64,000 nt of DNA, from the NCBI GenBank assembly GCA_014359475.1, contig JACIZI010000016.1, forward strand, positions 1-64,000. Reading direction: 5' to 3'. The number at the start of each line of letters is the position of its first letter. Position 1 is the stretch's first letter. Below, piece by piece: positions 57,494 through 64,000 of the stretch. Origin of the DNA: Marinobacter sp. (lineage in GTDB: Bacteria; Pseudomonadota; Gammaproteobacteria; Pseudomonadales; Oleiphilaceae). The position numbers and the translations under genes are program-made. The notes under the pieces are model-generated. The model was given only the letters and a program-made list of their open reading frames with translations. It was not told where the DNA came from and did not search any database.

Positions 57494-59212
57494 ATGGCTA
57501 CCAATAAAAGCAATGTCACCCTCACCGGTCTGGCCCGTCGTTTTGTGGAAGATGGTCTTCTGGAAGAGGCAGTCGCGCGGGATGCCTTTGTTCAGGCCTC
57601 GCAGAACAAGATTCCCCTGATCACTTATCTGGTCCAGAACAACCTGGCGGATAGCGGTGGGCTGGCGTATTCGGCGGCGATGGAGTTCGGCGTTTCGGTG
57701 CTGGACCTCAATGCCTTTCTGCCGGAGATGCTGCCTGAGGGCGTGGTGGATGAGAAGCTGATCCGCAAACACAATGCCCTGCCCCTGTATAAACGGGGCA
57801 ACCGGCTGTTTATTGCGGTGTCGGATCCCACCAATATCCAGGCGCTGGACGAGATCAAGTTCAACACCGGCCTGAGTACCGATGCCGTGCTGGTGGACGA
57901 AGCCAAACTGCGCACCATGATTGATGCCTACCTTGAGGGTCAGGAAGGCAGCATGGGCAATCTGGACGATGCGGACCTGGAAGGCATCGAGACCGAGAGC
58001 GGTGAGGACGATGACGATGACGCGGTATCCGCCAATACGGATGTGGATGATGCGCCGATCGTCAAGTTCGTCAACAAGATGCTGCTGGATGCGATCCGCG
58101 GCGGGGCCTCGGACATCCACTTCGAGCCCTACGAGAAGGCGTATCGGGTGCGTTACCGGACGGATGGCATTCTCAAGGAGATCGCCAGGCCGTCGATCAA
58201 GCTGGCTCCCAAGATTGCCGCCCGGGTGAAGATTATGTCGCAGCTGGATATTTCCGAGCGGCGGGTACCCCAGGACGGCCGGATCAAGATGAAGCTGTCC
58301 AAGACCAAGGCCATTGATTTCCGGGTGAACACCCTGCCCACCCTGTGGGGTGAGAAGATTGTTCTGCGGATTCTGGACCCCAGCCAGGCCAAAATGGGCA
58401 TTGATGCGCTGGGTTATGAGGAAGACCAGAAGCAGCTGTATATGGATGCCCTGAAGCAACCTCAGGGCATGATTCTGGTAACAGGTCCGACCGGTTCGGG
58501 TAAAACGGTTTCCCTCTATACCGGCCTGAACATCCTGAACACGCCGGAGGTGAACATCTCCACGGCGGAAGACCCGGCCGAGATCAACCTGGAGGGGGTA
58601 AACCAGGTCAATGTTAACAACCGAGTGGGTCTGGGTTTCGCGGAGGCACTGCGAGCCTTCCTGCGGCAGGATCCGGATGTGATCATGGTAGGTGAGATCC
58701 GCGATCTGGAAACCGCCAACATCGCCATCAAGGCGGCGCAGACCGGCCACCTGGTGCTGTCCACCCTGCACACCAACAGTGCGGCGGAAACCCTCACGCG
58801 GATGATGAACATGGGGGTACCCGCCTTCAACATCGCCACGTCTGTCAGCCTGATCATTGCCCAGCGCCTGGGCCGGCGTTTGTGCAATGCCTGCAAGCAA
58901 CCTCTGGACGTGCCGAAGGATGTGCTTTTGAAGGAAGGGTTCACAGAGGAACAAATTGAAACAGGCTTCACGTTGTACCGGCCCAAGGGCTGTGATAAAT
59001 GCAATGGAGGGTATAAAGGCCGCGTAGGTATCTACGAGGTTGTGAAGATTACCGAAGCGCTGGCAAGCATGATTATGGAAGAGGCCAGTTCCATCAAAAT
59101 TGCAAAACAGGCCCAGGCAGAAGGCTTCCGCAACCTGAGGCAGGCTGCTCTCAGGAAGGTCATTGAGGGCGTAACCAGCCTTGAGGAAGCCAACCGGGTC
59201 ACGAAGGATTAG
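57494..59212 (+). CDS. pilB: Type IV pilus assembly ATPase
   Basis: The 572-residue GspE/PilB ATPase has Walker A in GPTGSGKTVSLYTGL, the Asp box STAEDPAEINLEGV, Walker B with VIMVGEIRDLETANIAIKAA and the His box HLVLSTLHTNSA. The tetra-Cys zinc site CNACKQP ... CDKCNGGYKGR follows. It drives pilus extension from the inner-membrane base. It is followed by pilC with a 2-bp gap. Confidence 0.97.
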   Translation: MATNKSNVTLTGLARRFVEDGLLEEAVARDAFVQASQNKIPLITYLVQNNLADSGGLAYSAAMEFGVSVLDLNAFLPEMLPEGVVDEKLIRKHNALPLYKRGNRLFIAVSDPTNIQALDEIKFNTGLSTDAVLVDEAKLRTMIDAYLEGQEGSMGNLDDADLEGIETESGEDDDDDAVSANTDVDDAPIVKFVNKMLLDAIRGGASDIHFEPYEKAYRVRYRTDGILKEIARPSIKLAPKIAARVKIMSQLDISERRVPQDGRIKMKLSKTKAIDFRVNTLPTLWGEKIVLRILDPSQAKMGIDALGYEEDQKQLYMDALKQPQGMILVTGPTGSGKTVSLYTGLNILNTPEVNISTAEDPAEINLEGVNQVNVNNRVGLGFAEALRAFLRQDPDVIMVGEIRDLETANIAIKAAQTGHLVLSTLHTNSAAETLTRMMNMGVPAFNIATSVSLIIAQRLGRRLCNACKQPLDVPKDVLLKEGFTEEQIETGFTLYRPKGCDKCNGGYKGRVGIYEVVKITEALASMIMEEASSIKIAKQAQAEGFRNLRQAALRKVIEGVTSLEEANRVTKD

Positions 59213-59214
59213 CA

Positions 59215-60441
59215 ATGGCAGAAGCAAAACAAAAGCCGCAAAAACTTCAGGCATACGTCTGGGAAGGCAGAGACCGCAAAGGCAGCAAGACAAAGGGCGA
59301 AGTCAGCGGCACCAGCATGGCGCTGGTGAAGGCCCAGTTGCGCAAACAGGGCATTATTGCCGACAAGGTGAAGAAAAAGCCCAAGCCTCTGTTCGGTGGC
59401 AGCAAGAAGATTACACCCTTCGACATTGCCATGTTCACCCGCCAGCTGGCGACCATGATGAAGGCCGGTGTGCCGCTGGTGCAGAGCTTTGATATTGTGA
59501 CTGACGGTCTGGAAAACCAGGGTCTGCGGGAGCTGGTTGCCAGCATCCGCAATGACGTGGCCTCCGGCACCAGCTTTGCCGGTGCGCTTAAGCGGCACCC
59601 ACGACATTTTGACGACCTGTACTGTAACCTCGTGGAGTCCGGCGAGAAGGCCGGTGCGCTGGAGCAGATGCTGGACCGTATCGCCACCTATCTTGAGAAA
59701 ACCGAAATCCTCAAGAAAAAAGTCAAAAAGGCCATGACCTACCCGATTGCGGTGGTTGTCGTCGCCATCATCGTGACCTCTATTCTGCTGATCAAGGTGG
59801 TGCCCCAGTTTGAGAGCCTGTTCCAGGGCTTTGGCGCCGACTTGCCGGTGTTCACGCAATTCATTATCCATATATCGGAGTGGTTGCAGGCCTGGTGGTT
59901 CATTGTATTGCTGGGCATGGCGGGTTGTATTTTCAGTTTCCGCGAGGCCAGGAGGCGTTCTCAGAAGTTCTCGGATACAGTGGACAAATACGTCCTTAAA
60001 CTGCCCATCGTCGGTGAAATTCTGGATAAATCCGCCGTTGCCAAGTTCGGCCGGGTATTGTCCACCACGTTTGCCTCCGGTGTGCCGCTGGTGGATGCCC
60101 TGGAGTCAGTCTCCGGTGCCACTGGTAATGCGATCTTCCGGGATGCGGTACTGAAGATCCGTGACGATGTCTCGTCCGGCACCCAGTTGCAGACGTCCAT
60201 GAAGGAGACCGGTGTTTTCCCGGTGATGGCGGTGCAGCTCACCTCCATCGGGGAGGAATCCGGTAATCTGGATGAAATGCTTGAGAAGGTTGCGGACCAC
60301 TACGAATCGGTGGTGGATGACATGGTCGATAACCTGACCACCCTGATGGAGCCGATGATTATGGCGGTTCTGGGTGTGCTGGTGGGCGGCCTGATTGTGG
60401 GCATGTACCTGCCGATCTTCCAGATGGGTCAGGTTGTGTAA
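59215..60441 (+). CDS. pilC: Type IV pilus inner-membrane platform protein
   Basis: The 408-residue GspF-family protein has two T2SSF domains, with FTRQLATMMKAGVPLVQSFD in the first and FGRVLSTTFASGVPLVDALE in the second, and three hydrophobic segments. It couples PilB to the fibre base. Stop and start positions with pilD are 2 bp apart, so pilBCD are one operon. Confidence 0.97.
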   Translation: MAEAKQKPQKLQAYVWEGRDRKGSKTKGEVSGTSMALVKAQLRKQGIIADKVKKKPKPLFGGSKKITPFDIAMFTRQLATMMKAGVPLVQSFDIVTDGLENQGLRELVASIRNDVASGTSFAGALKRHPRHFDDLYCNLVESGEKAGALEQMLDRIATYLEKTEILKKKVKKAMTYPIAVVVVAIIVTSILLIKVVPQFESLFQGFGADLPVFTQFIIHISEWLQAWWFIVLLGMAGCIFSFREARRRSQKFSDTVDKYVLKLPIVGEILDKSAVAKFGRVLSTTFASGVPLVDALESVSGATGNAIFRDAVLKIRDDVSSGTQLQTSMKETGVFPVMAVQLTSIGEESGNLDEMLEKVADHYESVVDDMVDNLTTLMEPMIMAVLGVLVGGLIVGMYLPIFQMGQVV

Positions 60442-60443
60442 GG

Positions 60444-61319
60444 ATGCCGGGACTCGATACGTTTCTTTCAACGCCCTGGCTCCTTTACGTTACCGTCACC
60501 CTGTTCGCCCTGTGCATTGGCAGTTTTCTGAATGTGGTGATCCTGCGCCTGCCGAAAATGATGGAGCAGGACTGGCGCTGCCAGTGCGAGGCGTTTCTGG
60601 AGGTTCCGGAAAAGCAGCGCGCCAAGCAGCAGCCGATTACCCTGGCCAAACCGGCCTCCACCTGCCCTTCCTGTGGCCACGGCATCCGTGCCTGGGAAAA
60701 TATCCCGGTGGTGAGCTGGCTGTTGCTGGGGGGCAAATGCGCGGCCTGCAAAGCGAAGATCTCGCCACGCTACCCGATTATCGAGGCGGTCACGGCACTG
60801 TTTTCGGTGCTGACCATTGCCACCCTGGGGCACACGGAAGCCGCTCTCTGGGCCCTGCCCTTTGTATGGGTGCTGATCGCCCTGACGGTGATTGATTTTG
60901 ATACCCAGCTGCTGCCGGACAGCCTGACTCTGCCGCTGTTGTGGCTGGGGCTGATTCTGAACCATTTTGGCGTGTTGACGGATTTCTCCAGCGCTTTCTG
61001 GGGCGCGGTGGCGGGTTACCTGTCCCTGTGGAGCATCTACTGGGCGTTCAAGCTGATTACCGGCAAGGAAGGCATGGGCCATGGTGACTTCAAGCTGCTG
61101 GCCGCCCTGGGTGCCTGGCTGGGCTGGCAGCTGCTGCCGGCGGTGATTCTGCTTTCCTCTCTGGTGGGCGCTATAGTGGGGATCAGCCTGATGGTCTTTC
61201 GTCAGCACGGCCGCGAAGTGCCGATTCCCTTTGGCCCCTATCTTGCTGCGGCCGGTTTGCTGTGCCTGTGGTTCGGGCCGCAGATTCAGTCTGTGTGGTT
61301 CGCCTGGCTCGGAGTTTAA
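60444..61319 (+). CDS. pilD: Prepilin peptidase/N-methyltransferase
   Basis: The 291-residue polytopic enzyme has the zinc-binding cysteines CPSCGHG ... CAACKAK and the two catalytic Asp motifs (VIDFDTQLLPD and GMGHGDFKLL). It cuts and N-methylates both pilins of this window. It is directly followed by coaE (3-bp gap), the usual gammaproteobacterial order. Confidence 0.97.
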   Translation: MPGLDTFLSTPWLLYVTVTLFALCIGSFLNVVILRLPKMMEQDWRCQCEAFLEVPEKQRAKQQPITLAKPASTCPSCGHGIRAWENIPVVSWLLLGGKCAACKAKISPRYPIIEAVTALFSVLTIATLGHTEAALWALPFVWVLIALTVIDFDTQLLPDSLTLPLLWLGLILNHFGVLTDFSSAFWGAVAGYLSLWSIYWAFKLITGKEGMGHGDFKLLAALGAWLGWQLLPAVILLSSLVGAIVGISLMVFRQHGREVPIPFGPYLAAAGLLCLWFGPQIQSVWFAWLGV

Positions 61320-61322
61320 CGA

Positions 61323-61922
61323 ATGAAGGTTATTGGTCTCACCGGCGGCATCGGCTCCGGCAAGTCGACGGTTGTGCGCATGTTCGGCGAACTGGGCGTG
61401 CACTGGGTGGATGCGGACGATGTCGCCCGGGAAGTGGTCGAACCCGGTACGCCGGCGCTGGCAAGGATTACAGAACACTTTGGTCAGGACATTCTGCAGG
61501 CGGATGGTGCGCTGGACCGGGCAAAACTGCGGGACATTGTGTTCCGGGAACCGGCGCAGCGCGAATGGCTGGAAGGCCTGCTGCATCCGGTGATCCGCGA
61601 AGAACTGATGCGCCAGCTCCACCCCGGGGACTACAGGCTGCCCTATGTGTTGCTGGTGTCCCCGCTGCTGCTGGAAACCGACCAGCATGCGCTGGTCGAT
61701 CAGGTGCTGGTGGTGGATGTGCCGGTGGAGACCCAGGTTGAACGCACCATGGCGCGGGACGACAACCCCCGTGATCAGGTGGAGCGGATCATTGCCGCCC
61801 AGATGCCCCGGGACAAACGGCTTGAACGGGCCGACCATGTCATTGACAACAACCGGCCAAAGGACGAGGTGGCACGCCAGGTCAGGACGTTACATGAACA
61901 ACTGGTTCAGAACCCGGACTAA
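61323..61922 (+). CDS. coaE: Dephospho-CoA kinase
   Basis: The 199-residue enzyme has the P-loop IGLTGGIGSGKSTVVRMF, DADDVAREVV and the late region YVLLVSPLLLET, completing CoA synthesis. It follows pilD in one operon and overlaps the next gene by 29 bp. Confidence 0.97.
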   Translation: MKVIGLTGGIGSGKSTVVRMFGELGVHWVDADDVAREVVEPGTPALARITEHFGQDILQADGALDRAKLRDIVFREPAQREWLEGLLHPVIREELMRQLHPGDYRLPYVLLVSPLLLETDQHALVDQVLVVDVPVETQVERTMARDDNPRDQVERIIAAQMPRDKRLERADHVIDNNRPKDEVARQVRTLHEQLVQNPD

Positions 61923-62976
61923 CCGACTGGGGCTGGCTGCTGTATTTCTGCTGACCGGCCCTCCGGTGTTCGCGCAACCAGACCCGGTACTGGATGACCA
62001 CGAACTGGAACAATTGCTCTCCGCCGAACATCTGCCGCCCGACTGGTTTACCTTTTCCCCGGCTGAGCAATGGGCTGAACCTGCCGACTCCTGGTGGATA
62101 GGCGTCAGCAACTGGGTGCTCAGCCAGGAACGATACCAGGGCAGCCGGGTGCAAAGACTGGGCGAATGGGCCGACCGCACACTCTCTGGCAGTTCCCGCA
62201 GCCTGCCGGGCAACGAAAGCTATCTTCGTCTCGGTTTCGCCACCGAATCGGAATACGGCGACCCGGCCCAGTTCGAACCGGAGACCCGCTTCCGGCTTGA
62301 CTTACCCACCGTGAAAGAAAAATTGCGGGTGGTTATCGAAAGCGAAAGCGAAGATCTGATTCCCCTGGCGGAGCGGCGCCGGGACCGCCAGTTGACCGAG
62401 GACGAGCGTTCAGATACGCAAACCACTGGCGCCCTGCGTTTTCTCTCTGAAGTAGGCGATGCCATTAATCTGGGCATGGATGTGGGTGCCCGGCTGCGAC
62501 TGCCGCCGGATGCCTTCTGGCGGGTCTCCGCAGACAAGCGCTGGAAGCTGGACGACGACTGGTATATCCGACTTGAGCAGCGGGCCTATTATTACCATCA
62601 GGATGGCTGGGGCAGCCGCTTCTGGGGCGGTCTCGGCCGGGATGTCGGCAGCGGCTGGGACTTTGTGGCGATATCCGAAATTGAGTGGGTACACCGCAAG
62701 CGCAAATACGAATTCTCCCAGACCTTCAACTTCTTCAAGCGGCTGAACAACCGTGCCACCATCGCCCCCCGCCTGGGGGTGCTTGGGGAAAGCCAGCCAC
62801 AGGTGCGGGAAACCAACCTGTTTGCGGATCTGACCTGGCGTTACCGCCTGCACGATGACTGGCTCTTTGCGGAGGTGACTCCCGCTGTGGAATTTCCCCG
62901 GGAAGAGAGTTTCAAGGACCAGGGATCACTGGTTTTGCGGATAGAACTCTTTTTCTCCGGTAACATTCGTCGCTGA
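61894..62976 (+). CDS. Predicted outer-membrane protein of unknown function
   Basis: The 360-residue protein has a short signal peptide (GLAAVFLLTGPPVFAQ) and long stretches of alternating polar/hydrophobic strands (KLDDDWYIRLEQRAYYYHQD, WRYRLHDDWLFAEVTPAVEF), ending in FF S GNIRR; a beta-barrel is likely. I know no named family. I chose the ATG at 61894 (signal peptide begins there). It overlaps coaE by 29 bp and lies before trmO. Confidence 0.75.
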   Translation: MNNWFRTRTNRLGLAAVFLLTGPPVFAQPDPVLDDHELEQLLSAEHLPPDWFTFSPAEQWAEPADSWWIGVSNWVLSQERYQGSRVQRLGEWADRTLSGSSRSLPGNESYLRLGFATESEYGDPAQFEPETRFRLDLPTVKEKLRVVIESESEDLIPLAERRRDRQLTEDERSDTQTTGALRFLSEVGDAINLGMDVGARLRLPPDAFWRVSADKRWKLDDDWYIRLEQRAYYYHQDGWGSRFWGGLGRDVGSGWDFVAISEIEWVHRKRKYEFSQTFNFFKRLNNRATIAPRLGVLGESQPQVRETNLFADLTWRYRLHDDWLFAEVTPAVEFPREESFKDQGSLVLRIELFFSGNIRR

Positions 62977-62999
62977 ATGTGCAATCCGAGCCAATACCA

Positions 63000-63767
63000 A
63001 TGAGCCGACACCCGTCCCGACCCGCCGCCGAGGCGCTGACCCTGACCCCCATTGCCTATGCCCGCTCCTGTTTCCGGGACAAGTTCGGCGTACCCAGACA
63101 ACCGGGGCTGACCCGCCACGCCTGGGCGGACCTGGTGATTGAGCCTCCGTTTGACCGGGAGGACGCCTTCCGCGGTCTGGAATCTGCCAGCCACCTGTGG
63201 CTGACTTTCCGGTTCCATGCGGCGGTGCGGGCCGAGTGGCGGCCGGTGGTGCGGCCTCCGCGCCTGGGAGGCAACCGCAAGGTGGGGGTGTTCGCCAGCC
63301 GCTCCCCCTTCCGGCCCAACAGTCTGGGGTTGTCGGTGGTGAGCAACCAGGGGCTGCGGCGTGAGAATGGTCGGTTGTTGTTGCGCATCCGTGACCATGA
63401 TCTGATTGATGGCACACCCATTCTGGATATCAAGCCCTATCTGCCGTTTGCCGATTCGGTGCCGGACGCTACCCTCGGGTGGGCCGGCTCTCCCCCGGTG
63501 GCGCGTTTGCCGGTGACTTTTCTGGAAGAAGCCGACACGCAACTGGCACTACTGGATGATGACCACTACCCGGATCTGCGCGCCCTGATCGAAGATGTGG
63601 TGAGTTACGACCCACGCCCCTCGTTCCGAAGAGGCCGTGACGAGGATCGCATCTACGGCGCGCACCTGTATGATCTGAATGTGCGCTTCCGGTTTGTACG
63701 ATATGCTGCAGAGATAACCGGCCACACCAGTGCCCGTGAAGGTGTGGAAGTGATATCAGTCTGTTAA
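63000..63767 (+). CDS. trmO: tRNA (N6-threonylcarbamoyladenosine37-N6)-methyltransferase
   Basis: The protein has about 255 residues. It has LTLTPIAYARSCFRDKFGVP and QPGLTRHAWADLVIEPPF, then NRKVGVFASRSPFRPNSLGL, LLRIRDHDLIDGTPILDIKP and a late IYGAHLYDLNVRFR. This is the TsaA/TrmO family, which methylates t6A37 of tRNA-Thr. It has an alternative GTG start at 62979. Confidence 0.93.
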   Translation: MSRHPSRPAAEALTLTPIAYARSCFRDKFGVPRQPGLTRHAWADLVIEPPFDREDAFRGLESASHLWLTFRFHAAVRAEWRPVVRPPRLGGNRKVGVFASRSPFRPNSLGLSVVSNQGLRRENGRLLLRIRDHDLIDGTPILDIKPYLPFADSVPDATLGWAGSPPVARLPVTFLEEADTQLALLDDDHYPDLRALIEDVVSYDPRPSFRRGRDEDRIYGAHLYDLNVRFRFVRYAAEITGHTSAREGVEVISVC

Positions 63768-63804
63768 ACTCAGGCTTTTGCAAACCACAGGGAAATCAAG
63801 TGCC

Positions 63805-64000
63805 TTGCCAGTCCCCCCCTTACTGAGAAAACTGGGCCTGCGTCCCCTTGCGGCGCGCCTGCTGACCTATGTGCTGCTGTTCAGTCTGCTGCTTTCTCTG
63901 GTAGCAACCGGGCTGCAGCTGGTGGGTGAGTACGACCGCCGCACGGCTCAGCTCCGGCAGAGCCAGACCCGGGCCGCGGAACTGATTGCGGGTACCCTGA
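63805..64000 (+). CDS. N-terminus of a membrane signalling protein (truncated by window)
   Basis: From TTG 63805 (preceded by an AGGGAA site) the frame is LRPLAARLLTYVLLFSLLLS with a strong helix at about residues 15-38 (TYVLLFSLLLSLVATGLQLV), then a charged, periplasmic-like EYDRRTAQLRQSQTRAAELI. This is the entry part of a sensor histidine kinase or GGDEF/EAL protein. No catalytic domain is in view, so the class cannot be told. Confidence 0.6.
   Translation, partial: MPVPPLLRKLGLRPLAARLLTYVLLFSLLLSLVATGLQLVGEYDRRTAQLRQSQTRAAELIAGTL

Noticed and set aside
57461-59293. 610-codon minus frame over pilB
   Set aside because: It is antisense to pilB, whose motifs are unambiguous; such shadows are common in GC-rich DNA.

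Overview
The window looks like the chromosome of a marine gammaproteobacterium, most likely Marinobacter or a close relative. The basis is the gene order pilA-pilB-pilC-pilD-coaE, the RfaH-type regulator next to a surface-polysaccharide operon, trmO near the pil block, and the overall GC-rich codon use. This is a judgement from gene content, not from a database search.

Layout. 0-18.9 kb (minus strand) is a mosaic O-antigen or exopolysaccharide cluster: glycosyltransferases, two Wzx flippases, pyruvyl transferase, a MenD-like ThDP enzyme, gmd and rfbC. It is scarred by IS5, IS3 and IS200/IS605 elements and by several genes reduced to their two ends. 18.9-26.4 kb carries the dTDP-rhamnose genes rfbB-rfbD-rfbA, separated by copies of a ~120-170 bp CCGCGG-palindrome repeat and by toxin-antitoxin (TA) modules (HigBA-SecB, VapBC-like) and a beta-CASP metallo-hydrolase. 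26.5-34.9 kb has a HEPN/MNT pair, then Wzz-, Wza- and Wzi-type export genes and rfaH. A perfect ops-like 12-mer lies inside the start of wzi. 34.9-38.1 kb is ordinary chromosome (cysQ, YeeE/YedE pair, second beta-CASP enzyme). 38.1-50.3 kb is a TA-rich accessory region: Rpn nucleases, RES-Xre, HEPN/MNT, AbiE and HipBST. Its module boundaries are marked by clusters of the 11-mer GTGCCTGTCCA, and a REP-associated-type Y1 (HUH) transposase sits inside it. 49.3-57.1 kb is a type IV pilin locus with two sigma-54-type pilin promoters, an AT-rich glycan cassette and a probable pilin-glycosylation pair. 57.5-64 kb is the conserved pilBCD-coaE block, an outer-membrane protein, trmO and the start of a membrane protein.

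How it fits together. The left half makes and exports a surface polysaccharide, probably under RfaH/ops antitermination. The right half builds type IV pili, possibly glycosylated. Between them is a hypervariable zone. The most unusual feature is the family of orientation-locked GTGCCTGTCCA words. I read about 39 exact copies, all on the plus strand. They occur singly or in microduplicated clusters between the accessory modules, with pieces of neighbouring genes (3' end of the beta-CASP gene, 3' end of rfbD, parts of rpn and rfaH) copied beside them or beside the CCGCGG repeats. I infer, without proof, that this is a single-strand-DNA repeat system run by the Y1 transposase that remodels the region.
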